From Senegalia massiliensis (lineage in GTDB: Bacteria; Bacillota; Clostridia; Tissierellales; SIT17): DNA of 64,000 bases. Where the stretch lies: positions 777,241 through 841,240 of the forward strand of contig NZ_LR130785.1 in the NCBI RefSeq assembly GCF_900626135.1, given 5' to 3'. Shown here one piece after another: positions 1 through 8,674 of the stretch (its first letter is position 1; the number at the start of each line of letters is the position of its first letter). The position numbers and the translations under genes are program-made. The notes beneath the pieces are model-generated. The model saw nothing but the letters and a program-made list of their open reading frames with translations. It searched no databases and was not told where the DNA came from.

Positions 1-1
1 T

Positions 2-604
2 GGTACTATGGTAATGTACAAAGAGGAAGAATTATATTCTAAAGAATTAAATTACCTTCAAGTAAAAGAAATTATAAAAAAAGTAGAAAATATGAAAGAT
101 GTACACCTGGTGCTTTCTGGCAAGAGAAAAGCTTATTTAGATACTGATAAAAAAGAAATAATAGATGAAATAGAGAAATATTATAAAGAGTATGAAATAG
201 TAGATGATTTAGAAACAATTGATGATGAAATATTAAAAATAGCTGTATATCATCCAGAAAATATTGAAGGTTTATATAATGAATATTTTTCACCACATTT
301 TGGTAATGAAGCTAAAGTTTCGGTATCAGGCGAGTTTTGGTTAGATGTATATAACAAAGATACCGACAAAGGTATAGCACTCAAGATGATACAAGAAAAA
401 TTTAATATAAAAAAAGAGGAAACAATGGCTTTTGGTGACTATTTTAATGATACTCCAATGCTAAAGGAAGCAAAATATAGTTATGCTATGGAAAATGCTC
501 CAGAGGAGTTCAAAAAGGATGCTAATTTCATAGCAAAATCTAATGATGAAAATGGGGTAATAGAAGCAATTAAAGAAAAAATAAATTTGAGTAAATCTTC
601 CTAA
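2..604 (+). CDS. Cof-type HAD-superfamily phosphatase, C-terminal part (cut by window edge)
   Basis: The frame is open to the left edge of the window, so this is the 3' part of a longer gene whose N-terminal catalytic DxD region lies outside. What is visible matches the cap and C-terminal core of Cof-like hydrolases. The stretch K-G-I-A-L-K-M-I is followed by the Mg-binding signature F-G-D-Y-F-N-D-T-P-M-L (motif IV) and then a typical A-M-E-N-A-P-E-E-F-K tail. Such enzymes dephosphorylate small phosphorylated metabolites, often sugar phosphates or flavin phosphates, in the cytoplasm. The substrate cannot be told from sequence. The ATG at position 8 is internal and is not expected to be the real start. 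Confidence 0.85.
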   Translation, partial: GTMVMYKEEELYSKELNYLQVKEIIKKVENMKDVHLVLSGKRKAYLDTDKKEIIDEIEKYYKEYEIVDDLETIDDEILKIAVYHPENIEGLYNEYFSPHFGNEAKVSVSGEFWLDVYNKDTDKGIALKMIQEKFNIKKEETMAFGDYFNDTPMLKEAKYSYAMENAPEEFKKDANFIAKSNDENGVIEAIKEKINLSKSS

Positions 605-627
605 AACTATATAATAATAACATGAAG

Positions 628-668
628 TAAGACTCAATCAGATTCATTTCTGATGAATAGTAGTCTTA
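628..668. other. imperfect stem-loop in the intergenic region before tex
   Basis: TAAGACT (628-634) pairs with AGTCTTA (662-668), and inside it ATCAGA (637-642) pairs with TCTGAT (649-654). No run of T follows the right arm, so it is not a standard intrinsic terminator. It may be a weak or bidirectional terminator or a small structured leader. No promoter was recognised between 605 and 759. Confidence 0.35.
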
Positions 669-759
669 TCCATGAGTTATACAATTCTTTATACATCATA
701 TTCAAGATGGATAATTAGAATTTTAAGCTGTGGGATCAGTAATTTTAGGAGGAAAATAA

Positions 760-2916
760 ATGGATATAGTATTAAAACTGGCAGAAGAATTTAATATAAG
801 AAAAAAACAAGTAGAAGACACTATTAATTTAATTGATGAAGGTAATACAATACCTTTTATAGCAAGATATAGAAAAGAAGTAACAGGGGGATTATCTGAT
901 GAACTTTTACGTGATTTAGATGAGTCACTTACTTACCTTAGAAATCTTGAATCTAGAAAAGAAGAAGTAATTCGTTTAATAGATGAACAAGAAAAACTTA
1001 CAGATGAATTAGAAAAAGAAATATTATCTGCAGAAAAATTACAAAGAGTAGAAGATTTATATAGGCCTTTTAAACAAAAAAGAAGAACAAGAGCTACAAA
1101 AGCAAAAGAAAAGGGACTTGAACCATTAGCTGACATTATGCTCGAACAAGAAATAGAAGTTGGAAGCATTGAAGAAGTAGCAAAAGAATATATTGATGAA
1201 GAAAAAGAAGTAAATTCAATACAAGAGGCAATAGATGGTGCAAAGGATATAATAGCTGAAATTATATCTGATAATGCCGATTTTAGAAAATATATTAGAG
1301 GAGTATTGTATAATAAATCTGTAATTTCTTCAACATTATCTAAAGAAGATAAAAACTCAGTATATGAAATGTATTATGAATATAATGAAGAAGTTAAAAA
1401 GATAGCAAATCATAGAATACTTGCAATAAACCGTGGAGAAAAAGAAGGTATATTAAAGATAAATCTAATAACTCCAGATGATATAATATTAGACTATTTA
1501 AAAAGGAATACTATAATAAATGAAAATAGCATTTTTAAATCCGCTATAATAGAAGCTATAGAAGATTCATATAAAAGGCTTATTTCTCCATCCATAGAAA
1601 GAGAAATAAGATCAATACTTACAGAAAGAGCAGAAGAAGAAGCAATAAAAGTATTTGCAAAAAATACAAAGCCACTTCTTATGATACCACCAGTGTCTGG
1701 GGTAAGAGTTATGGCTATTGATCCTAGTTTTAGAACAGGATGTAAAATTGCAGTATTAGATGAAACAGGAAAATTATTATACTATACTACTATATATCCA
1801 AACGAACCACAAAATAAAGTAGAAGAATCTAAAAAAATAATGAAAGATATAATAGAAAAATATGATATAGATATTATTCCAATTGGGAATGGTACAGCTT
1901 CAAGAGAAACTGAAGCTATTATATCCAGCATGTTAAATGAAATAGAAAAAAAGGTATATTATACAATTGTATCAGAAGCAGGAGCCTCAGTATATTCTGC
2001 ATCTAAACTTGGAACTGAAGAATATCCAGATATAGATGTTTCCATAAGAGGAGCAATAAGTATAGGTAGAAGACTTCAAGATCCTCTTGCAGAATTAGTA
2101 AAAATTGATCCGAAAAGCATAGGAGTAGGTCAGTATCAGCATGATTTAAATCAATCTAAACTTTCACATTCTCTTAAATCAGTAGTAGAAGATTGTGTTA
2201 ATACAGTTGGAGTAGATTTAAATACAGCATCACCTTCACTTCTCAACTATGTTGCTGGTTTATCACCTGCAGTATCTAAAAATATAGTAAAATATAGAGA
2301 AGAGATAGGAAGATTTAAAAATAGAAAAGAAATTAAAAAAGTTAAAAGACTTGGTGGAAAAACTTTTGAACAATGTGCAGGATTCCTTAGAATATCAGAA
2401 GGAGATAATCCTCTTGATAATACTTCAGTTCATCCTGAAAGTTATGATATAACTATGAAATTAATAAACAGATTAGGTTATTCAAAGGAAGATATAAAAA
2501 GTGGAAAACTTAAAGATATAAAATCTAGAATAGTAGAAAATGGATCAATAGAAGAATTGGCAGAAGAACTAGAAGTGGGAGTTCCAACATTAGAAGATAT
2601 AGTAAAAGAAATAGAAAAGCCAGGACGTGATCCAAGAGAAGATATGCCTAAGCCAGTATTTAGATCAGATGTACTTAAGATGGAAGATTTAAAACCTGAA
2701 ATGGTATTAAGTGGAACAGTAAGAAATGTAGTAGATTTTGGTGCATTTATAGATATTGGAGTAAAACAAGATGGTTTAGTTCATATATCTCAGTTAAGTG
2801 ATAAATACGTAAAAAATCCAATGGACATAGTCTCAGTAGGAGATAGTGTAAAAGTAAAAGTTATGGATGTAGATTTACAAAAAGGTAGAGTATCACTTAC
2901 AATGAAGGGTATTTAA
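760..2916 (+). CDS. tex: Tex family S1 RNA-binding protein
   Basis: The 718-residue protein has the full Tex layout. A helical N-terminal region is followed by a YqgF/RNase H-like domain from about residue 317 (V-M-A-I-D-P-S-F-R-T-G). A helix-hairpin-helix region lies at about 488-547 (N-T-A-S-P-S-L-L ... G-R-F-K-N-R), and a C-terminal S1 domain at about 647-717 (G-T-V-R-N-V-V-D-F-G-A-F-I-D-I-G). Family members bind nucleic acid and act in transcription, possibly at stalled polymerase; the exact role is unsettled. The length is normal for the family (700-780). The ATG is preceded by TAGGAGG at a good distance. It appears to be transcribed alone or with the racemase gene that follows 45 bases later. 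Confidence 0.95.
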   Translation: MDIVLKLAEEFNIRKKQVEDTINLIDEGNTIPFIARYRKEVTGGLSDELLRDLDESLTYLRNLESRKEEVIRLIDEQEKLTDELEKEILSAEKLQRVEDLYRPFKQKRRTRATKAKEKGLEPLADIMLEQEIEVGSIEEVAKEYIDEEKEVNSIQEAIDGAKDIIAEIISDNADFRKYIRGVLYNKSVISSTLSKEDKNSVYEMYYEYNEEVKKIANHRILAINRGEKEGILKINLITPDDIILDYLKRNTIINENSIFKSAIIEAIEDSYKRLISPSIEREIRSILTERAEEEAIKVFAKNTKPLLMIPPVSGVRVMAIDPSFRTGCKIAVLDETGKLLYYTTIYPNEPQNKVEESKKIMKDIIEKYDIDIIPIGNGTASRETEAIISSMLNEIEKKVYYTIVSEAGASVYSASKLGTEEYPDIDVSIRGAISIGRRLQDPLAELVKIDPKSIGVGQYQHDLNQSKLSHSLKSVVEDCVNTVGVDLNTASPSLLNYVAGLSPAVSKNIVKYREEIGRFKNRKEIKKVKRLGGKTFEQCAGFLRISEGDNPLDNTSVHPESYDITMKLINRLGYSKEDIKSGKLKDIKSRIVENGSIEELAEELEVGVPTLEDIVKEIEKPGRDPREDMPKPVFRSDVLKMEDLKPEMVLSGTVRNVVDFGAFIDIGVKQDGLVHISQLSDKYVKNPMDIVSVGDSVKVKVMDVDLQKGRVSLTMKGI

Positions 2917-2961
2917 ATAAATTTATAATATAAACAAATTAAAATATTGGGGGAATATAAA

Positions 2962-4035
2962 ATGACAAAAAGATATCCAAGAGTTGAAGTGGATTTAGGA
3001 AAAATCACTCATAATACAAAGAAAATGGTTGATATTTGTAAATCCATAGGAGTGGAAATAGTAGGAGTGAATAAGGTTACTTGTGGATCAGTTGAAGTTG
3101 CAAATGCATTAATAGATGGTGGAATAAAAATAATAGGTGAATCTAGAATAGAAGCATTAAAAGGATTAAAGGATATAAAAGCAGAAAAAATGTTACTTCG
3201 TCTTCCTATGATATCTAATGCGGCTAATGTAGTAAAATTCTCAGATATATCCTTAAATTCAGAAATTAAAACTATAAAAAAGTTATCTGAAGAGTCTCTT
3301 AAAATAGGAAAAAAACATAAAATAATACTTATGATAGATGTTGGTGATTTAAGAGAAGGAGTTTTTGATGAAGAAGATGCATTAAAAACAGTGGAACAAA
3401 TAATAGAACTAAAAGGTGTAGAGTTTGAAGGACTTGGTACTAATCTGTCTTGTTTTGGTGGAATAATGCCTACAGAAGAAAATTTAGAAAAATTAAATAG
3501 GCTAAAAACAAAAATAGAGGAAAAGTTTGATATAAAAGTTAATACTATATCAGGAGGAAATTCAAGTAGTACACATTTAATTCAAAAAGGAAGATTGCCT
3601 AATTTTGTTAATCAACTAAGATTTGGAACAGTTTTAATGCTAGGTACAGTAGAAGTAAATGATACTAGAATAGATGATACATTTATAGATGCATATAAAC
3701 TTAAAACGGAAATAATAGAACTTAAAAAGAAACCTTCAAAACCCATAGGTACTGCATCAGTAGATGCCTTTGGTAGTGTACCTGTATTTGAAGATAAAGG
3801 AGATATGATAAGAGCAATATGTGCAATAGGAAGACAAGATATTGATTTAGATTGGATGAAGCCTATAGATGAAAACATAGAGATATTAGGAGGAAGTAGT
3901 GATCATATTATATTAGATTTAACTCATACAAATAATAATTATGATATAGGAGATACAGTAGAATTTGAACTAAATTATGTAGCAATATTAAGAGCTATGA
4001 CATCACAATTTATATATAAAGATTATTTAAAATAA
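2962..4035 (+). CDS. orr: ornithine/alanine racemase family PLP enzyme
   Basis: This 357-residue fold-type III PLP enzyme resembles ornithine racemase and YhfX-like proteins more than the biosynthetic alanine racemase. Lys38 in V-G-V-N-K-V-T is the expected Schiff-base lysine. G-I-K-I-I-G-E-S-R and V-D-A-F-G-S-V-P-V-F fit the family. The start was set at ATG 2962 because GGGGG lies 7 bases upstream; an in-frame TTG at 2947 overlaps that site and would add five residues. In amino-acid-fermenting clostridia Orr converts L- to D-ornithine for oxidative degradation. The neighbouring amidohydrolases for N-acyl and D-amino acids fit a catabolic role, but the real substrate is an inference. Confidence 0.75.
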   Translation: MTKRYPRVEVDLGKITHNTKKMVDICKSIGVEIVGVNKVTCGSVEVANALIDGGIKIIGESRIEALKGLKDIKAEKMLLRLPMISNAANVVKFSDISLNSEIKTIKKLSEESLKIGKKHKIILMIDVGDLREGVFDEEDALKTVEQIIELKGVEFEGLGTNLSCFGGIMPTEENLEKLNRLKTKIEEKFDIKVNTISGGNSSSTHLIQKGRLPNFVNQLRFGTVLMLGTVEVNDTRIDDTFIDAYKLKTEIIELKKKPSKPIGTASVDAFGSVPVFEDKGDMIRAICAIGRQDIDLDWMKPIDENIEILGGSSDHIILDLTHTNNNYDIGDTVEFELNYVAILRAMTSQFIYKDYLK

Positions 4036-4048
4036 AGAATAATTATAG

Positions 4049-4080
4049 AAAGGACTTTGATTTCAATTCAAGGTTCTTTT
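4049..4080 (+). terminator. intrinsic terminator after the racemase gene
   Basis: AAAGGACTTTGA (4049-4060) pairs, with G-U wobbles, with TTCAAGGTTCTTT (4067-4079). A short T tract ends the right arm. It separates the racemase gene from the M20 peptidase gene at 4151. Confidence 0.6.
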
Positions 4081-4150
4081 AATTTAAAAAATATTAAATG
4101 GGGCAAAATAAGTGATATGATAATTTTAAAATCGAAAGGAGAATTTATAA

Positions 4151-5311
4151 ATGAATAATATTGATAAAGTAGTAAAAGATTTAGAAAAGGAACTTAAAAA
4201 TTTGAGTAAATATATATATGATAATCCTGAACTTGGCTATGAAGAATATAAATCTAGTAAGGCTCATATAGATATATTAAAAAAACATGGATTTGATGTA
4301 GAAGAAAACTATTTAGATATAGATACAGCATTTAAGGCTACTTATGATAGTGGTAAAGAAGGGGCTACTATTAGTTATTTAGCTGAATATGATGCACTTC
4401 CAGGCATAGGTCATGGATGTGGTCATAATATACTTGGAACTACAAGTACTGGAGCTGGAATTACATTAAGTAAAATCATAGATGACATTGGTGGAAAAGT
4501 AGTAGTATTTGGGACACCAGCAGAAGAAACTAGTGGTGCTAAAGTAATAATGGCAGAAAAAGGTTCATTTGAGGATATAGATGTAGCCATGATAGCTCAC
4601 CCAGGAGATAAATATGAAAAAAGTGGAAAAAGTCTAGCCATGGAAGCTATACAATTTAAATATACAGGAAGAACAGCTCATGCTGCAGCTTCTCCTCATG
4701 AAGGTGTAAATGCATTAGATGCAGCAATAAATACTTTTAATAATATAAATGCGCTTAGGGAACATATTTTACCATCTGCAAGAATTCATGGAATAATAAA
4801 AGAGGGTGGAGAAGCTGCTAATATTGTACCTGATTTAGCTATAGCACAATTTTATGTAAGAGCTACTACTAAAACATATTTAATTGAATTAGTAGAAAAA
4901 GTTAAAAACTGTGCTAAAGGAGCATCACTTGCAGCAGGAACAAAAATTGAGATATCAAATTATGAAGCATCTTATGATAATATGGTTACAAATAATGTAT
5001 TGTCAAATCTATATACAAAAAACTTAAAAGATACTGGTGTAGAAGAAATATATGAGCCTAGAGAAAGCTTTGGTTCTATTGATGCAGGAAATGTAAGTCA
5101 AGTATGCCCTGCAATTCATCCAACATTTGATATTACAGGAAGAGAAGTTCCAGGTCATACAAGAGAATTTAGAGATGCTACACTTACAGATTATGCACAT
5201 GAAAATATGAAGAAAACAATAAAAGCTTTAGCTACAACTGGAAAAGAAATAATTGAAAATAAAGAGATATTAGAAAAGATAAAAGAAGAATTTAACAATA
5301 CTAACAAATAA
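4151..5311 (+). CDS. M20 family amidohydrolase (M20D/AbgB-like)
   Basis: This 386-residue zinc amidohydrolase belongs to the M20D/ACY1L2 branch. Metal-ligand motifs are visible as G-H-G-C-G-H-N near residue 90 and P-A-E-E-T near 130. The dimerisation domain starts near T-A-H-A-A-A-S-P-H-E-G. Relatives hydrolyse aminobenzoyl-glutamate, N-acyl amino acids or dipeptides such as Xaa-Arg. There is no signal peptide, so it acts in the cytoplasm. AAAGGAGAA precedes the ATG. It is 32 bases upstream of another amidohydrolase and probably co-transcribed with it and the IclR gene. The exact substrate cannot be assigned. Confidence 0.85.
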   Translation: MNNIDKVVKDLEKELKNLSKYIYDNPELGYEEYKSSKAHIDILKKHGFDVEENYLDIDTAFKATYDSGKEGATISYLAEYDALPGIGHGCGHNILGTTSTGAGITLSKIIDDIGGKVVVFGTPAEETSGAKVIMAEKGSFEDIDVAMIAHPGDKYEKSGKSLAMEAIQFKYTGRTAHAAASPHEGVNALDAAINTFNNINALREHILPSARIHGIIKEGGEAANIVPDLAIAQFYVRATTKTYLIELVEKVKNCAKGASLAAGTKIEISNYEASYDNMVTNNVLSNLYTKNLKDTGVEEIYEPRESFGSIDAGNVSQVCPAIHPTFDITGREVPGHTREFRDATLTDYAHENMKKTIKALATTGKEIIENKEILEKIKEEFNNTNK

Positions 5312-5343
5312 TTAAATGATATAATGGTATTGGAGATGATAAT

Positions 5344-6588
5344 ATGAGAATAAATTTAGGTAGAGTAGTTAATGATATTGAACAATTAGCTAGATTTAAT
5401 GCAACACCAGGAGATGGATTAACAAGACTCTCTTTTACAAAAGAAGATAAAGAAGCTAGAGAATATATAAAAAAAGAAATGAAAAAAATAGGCTTAGAGA
5501 TATATGAAGATGGTTATTCTAATCTATTTGGTAGAAGAGAAGGAAAAAATTCTAATGCACAAGTTATTATGTTGGGTTCTCATTATGATAGTGTAATAAA
5601 TGGTGGAAAATTAGATGGAGTATTAGGAGTAGTAGCAGCTATTGAAATCATGAGAGTATTGGATGAAAATAATATAGAAAATTTCTATCCAATAGAAATG
5701 GTTGCAATGAATGATGAAGAAGGAGTACGTTTTGGTACTGGAGTATCAAACTCTAGAGCTATGGCAGGACTAATGAAAGAGGAAGAATTAGATAGGGCTA
5801 AAGACAAAAGAGGAGTTAGTTTAAGACAAGCAATGATAGAATTTGGCTTAACCCCTAATTTAGAAGATGCAAAAAGGGATGAGAATTCCATAAAATCTTT
5901 TATAGAACTTCATATTGAACAAGGATCTGTTTTACAAAATAATAACAAAGATATAGGACTTGTAGAAACAATAGTAGGATTAGATAGATATGATATAAAA
6001 TTCAAAGGAAAAGCAGGACATGCAGGCACTACTCCTATGAACAATAGAAAAGATGCATTAGTTGCAGCATCAAAATTTATAATTTCTATAGAAAAAATAG
6101 CAAAAAATATAGGTGAAAGCACAGTAGCAACTGTTGGTGAACTAAAGTTATCCCCAAATGCTTCTAATGTTATACCTGGTTTTGTAGAAATTTCAGTAGA
6201 CATTAGATCTACTAAAGAAGAAAGCATTAATAATGTATATAATGACTTTAAAAGTGAAATTGAAAAAATAAAAAAAGAATTAGATATAGATATTGAAGTT
6301 ATAAAGACACTTTATACGCCTCCAGTAGACTTATCAGAAGAAAATATAAAGCTAATGGAAAATATATCAGAAAAATTGGGATATAAATACTTAAAAATGA
6401 ATAGTGGTGCAGGGCATGATGCAATGAATATGGCTCATATAACTCCTACATCTTTAATATTTGTACCTAGTGAAAATGGGTTAAGCCACCATCCAGATGA
6501 ATTTACTAAGCCTAAAGATTTTGAAAAGGGTATTGAACTGATGTTAAATACTATAGTAGAGTTAGCAATGAGGGATGATAATGAGTAA
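5344..6588 (+). CDS. Zn-dependent hydrolase, N-carbamoyl-amino acid/allantoate amidohydrolase family
   Basis: The 414-residue protein matches the M20C amidase family (AllC, HyuC, beta-ureidopropionase type). Metal-binding motifs are G-S-H-Y-D-S-V near residue 79 and N-D-E-E-G-V-R-F near 122. E-L-H-I-E-Q-G-S-V-L and G-K-A-G-H-A-G-T-T-P-M lie further on, with A-G-H-D-A and H-H-P-D-E near the end. Members remove carbamoyl or formyl groups from the nitrogen of amino acids or allantoate. Its last codons overlap the start of the IclR regulator, which suggests one transcript. Specificity (L-carbamoyl amino acid or other) is not decidable here. Confidence 0.85.
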   Translation: MRINLGRVVNDIEQLARFNATPGDGLTRLSFTKEDKEAREYIKKEMKKIGLEIYEDGYSNLFGRREGKNSNAQVIMLGSHYDSVINGGKLDGVLGVVAAIEIMRVLDENNIENFYPIEMVAMNDEEGVRFGTGVSNSRAMAGLMKEEELDRAKDKRGVSLRQAMIEFGLTPNLEDAKRDENSIKSFIELHIEQGSVLQNNNKDIGLVETIVGLDRYDIKFKGKAGHAGTTPMNNRKDALVAASKFIISIEKIAKNIGESTVATVGELKLSPNASNVIPGFVEISVDIRSTKEESINNVYNDFKSEIEKIKKELDIDIEVIKTLYTPPVDLSEENIKLMENISEKLGYKYLKMNSGAGHDAMNMAHITPTSLIFVPSENGLSHHPDEFTKPKDFEKGIELMLNTIVELAMRDDNE

Positions 6589-7336
6589 TAAAAATTTATC
6601 AAGCATTGAAAAATCTATATTAATACTTAATAAATTAAGCGATACACCATATGAGTATAAAGCACAAGAATTAGCAGATATATTAAAAATAAATAAAACA
6701 ACTATACACAGAATTTTAAATATTTTTTTAGAGAATGATTTAGTCATAAAAGATAATTTAACTAAGATGTATAGACTAGGTCCTCAAGTATATAGATTAG
6801 GTAGTGTATATTTAAATAATTTTAACTTTGAAAATAAAGTAGAAGAGATATTAAATGAAATATCTGCTGAAACAAAAGAATCTGTAGGTTTAGCTATAAG
6901 AGATAGAGAAAAAATAATATCACTTTATGAAATTGAATTATATCAACCTATGAAAATGAACTATAGACCAGGAATCTTTTATCCTATAAATCGAGGTTGT
7001 TATGGAAAATGTCTTATGGCTTATTATGATAGAGAAAAGGTAATAAAAATATTGGAGAAAGAAACATATGAGAAAGTAGCTAAAAATACACTTACAACTA
7101 CTCAAGAAATTTTACAAGAGTATGAAAAAATAAAAAAAGATGGTTATGTAACTAGCATAGAAGAAAGCTTTAAATATGCAATAGGAGTAGGCATTCCTAT
7201 ATTTAACTCTAAAGGAGAAGTTGTATCCTGTTTAGCTGTATCTTTTTTAAAAACAGATGACTATATGAAAAAAATAGAAAAATTAAAAGAAATATTATTT
7301 AAATATAGACCAAAATTAGAAAAATATATTCCATAA
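6581..7336 (+). CDS. IclR family transcriptional regulator
   Basis: An N-terminal winged helix (residues 1-65, E-L-A-D-I-L-K-I-N-K-T-T-I-H-R-I-L) is followed by an IclR effector-binding domain. Typical segments are E-S-V-G-L-A-I-R-D, P-I-N-R-G-C-Y-G-K-C-L-M-A and Y-A-I-G-V-G-I-P-I-F. The start was placed at ATG 6581 because GAGGG at 6570-6574 gives a 6-base spacing. The ATG at 6575 touches that site. It overlaps the upstream hydrolase gene by 8 bases. Between it and the next operon lies a palindromic direct repeat that is its most likely operator. It presumably controls the amino-acid amidohydrolase/transporter genes on both sides; the inducer is unknown. Confidence 0.88.
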   Translation: MSNKNLSSIEKSILILNKLSDTPYEYKAQELADILKINKTTIHRILNIFLENDLVIKDNLTKMYRLGPQVYRLGSVYLNNFNFENKVEEILNEISAETKESVGLAIRDREKIISLYEIELYQPMKMNYRPGIFYPINRGCYGKCLMAYYDREKVIKILEKETYEKVAKNTLTTTQEILQEYEKIKKDGYVTSIEESFKYAIGVGIPIFNSKGEVVSCLAVSFLKTDDYMKKIEKLKEILFKYRPKLEKYIP

Positions 7337-7357
7337 ATTTATGGAATATATTTTTTT
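7328..7357 (+). terminator. intrinsic terminator overlapping the iclR stop codon
   Basis: A perfect 10-base inverted repeat (7328-7337 with 7338-7347) is followed by a seven-T run at 7351-7357. The left arm includes the TAA stop of the regulator gene. Confidence 0.75.
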
Positions 7358-7381
7358 ATAGTAATATTCAGAAAATTATGT

Positions 7382-7435
7382 TATAATTATTACAAATAGT
7401 TCATATAACAAATTGATAGTTCATATAATGAACTA
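7382..7435 (+). promoter_or_regulatory. putative promoter and IclR operator
   Basis: A TATAAT (7382-7387) is followed by two copies of ATAGTTCATATAA at 7396-7408 and 7416-7428, exactly 20 bases apart, which puts them on the same helix face. The second copy forms the palindrome TAGTTCATATAATGAACTA (7417-7435). The -35 region is weak. A site just downstream of the -10 box, next to an IclR gene, is what a repressor operator would look like. The link to this regulator is an inference. Confidence 0.55.
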
Positions 7436-7452
7436 CAAGAAAGGGGAGTTTA

Positions 7453-8655
7453 ATGGATAATAAAAATGTCGATGAAATTAAGGAATTAATTTCAGAAAAA
7501 GAAGTTATTAAGATTATCAAAGAATTAGTAGAAATACCAAGTTATCCAGGAATTCAATCACAAGAAACAAAAGTTGCAGAAAGAATTAAACATATTTTTG
7601 AATCTGAAAATATTAAAGCAGAAGTTCAAGAAGTAGTAGATGGAAGATGTAATGTTATTGCAAAAATCAAGGGAAATGGTATTGGAAAGAATTTATTATT
7701 AACAGGACATACTGATACTGTACCTCCATATGACATGGAAAATGCATGTCAGTTAATAGAAAAAGAAAATAAACTATATGGAAGAGGTACTGTAGATATG
7801 AAAGGACCTTTAGCATGTATGATAGCTTCTATGATAGCAATTAAAAGGTCAAAAGTTGAATTAAAAGGTGATTTAATATTTGCAGGAGTAATTGATGAAG
7901 AAGAAGGTAGTGAAGGAACTATAGATTTACTTAAAAGAAATTTAGATATAGATGCTGCCATAGTTGGAGAGCCTACAAGTCTAGAAATATGTGTGGCTCA
8001 TAGAGGACTAGAATGGATTGAGTTTGATTTTGTAGGAAAAACTGTTCATGGTGGAAAACAAGAAGAAGGTATAAATGCAATAGTAAAAGCAACAAATTTT
8101 ATACAGAGGATAGAAGATGAAGTTATGCCAAAAATATATTCAAACGCTCATCCTATAATAGGTACATCTTCTATGAATTATGGAACTATAAATGGTGGAA
8201 CTCAGCCAAGTACAGTAGCAGGAAATTGCAAACTCAAAATAGATAGAAGATGGGTACCAAAAGAAAACTACCAAGATATGTTAAAAGAATATCAAGATAT
8301 TTTAGATGATATGTCTAAAAAAGATGATAAATTTAAATGTGAAATGAAAATAATGAAAGAAAGTGTTATGAGAGATGGTTATGTTCATGAAGCTATGGAA
8401 ACAGATACAAATAGTCAGATAGTGAAGATATCTAAAGGTATAACAGATAAAATAATGGATAAAGATACAAAATTAACTTATTTCCCAGCATGGACTGATG
8501 GAGGATTACTTTCATCATATGGAAATATAGAGACGATTGTATTTGCACCAGGAGATTTGGAATCAGCTCATTCATCCAAGGAATTTATAGACAAAAAGCA
8601 AATTTATCCTGCTACAGTTATATATATATTGATAGCCTTGGAATATTGTAGTTAA
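7453..8655 (+). CDS. M20 family deacylase/peptidase (ArgE/DapE type)
   Basis: This 400-residue zinc hydrolase belongs to the ArgE/DapE branch. Motifs are L-L-T-G-H-T-D-T-V-P-P near residue 80, L-Y-G-R-G-T-V-D-M-K-G near 110, A-G-V-I-D-E-E-E-G-S near 145 and V-G-E-P-T-S near 175. A lid domain starts at V-H-G-G-K-Q-E. Enzymes of this branch cleave N-acyl groups or dipeptides. AAGGGGAG precedes the ATG. It is the first gene of a tight three-gene operon with a YfcC-type permease (19-base gap) and an N-acyl-D-amino-acid deacylase. Hydrolysis of an imported N-acylated or peptide-like amino acid is therefore likely. Confidence 0.85.
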   Translation: MDNKNVDEIKELISEKEVIKIIKELVEIPSYPGIQSQETKVAERIKHIFESENIKAEVQEVVDGRCNVIAKIKGNGIGKNLLLTGHTDTVPPYDMENACQLIEKENKLYGRGTVDMKGPLACMIASMIAIKRSKVELKGDLIFAGVIDEEEGSEGTIDLLKRNLDIDAAIVGEPTSLEICVAHRGLEWIEFDFVGKTVHGGKQEEGINAIVKATNFIQRIEDEVMPKIYSNAHPIIGTSSMNYGTINGGTQPSTVAGNCKLKIDRRWVPKENYQDMLKEYQDILDDMSKKDDKFKCEMKIMKESVMRDGYVHEAMETDTNSQIVKISKGITDKIMDKDTKLTYFPAWTDGGLLSSYGNIETIVFAPGDLESAHSSKEFIDKKQIYPATVIYILIALEYCS

Positions 8656-8674
8656 AAAAATAGGGGGTATATAA

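Noticed and set aside
628-668. Intrinsic terminator of the HAD gene
   Set aside because: The hairpin lacks a following T run; kept only as a stem-loop.
2962-4035. Biosynthetic alanine racemase
   Set aside because: Too similar in layout to ornithine/YhfX-type racemases, and lacks the typical Alr C-terminal sequence pattern.
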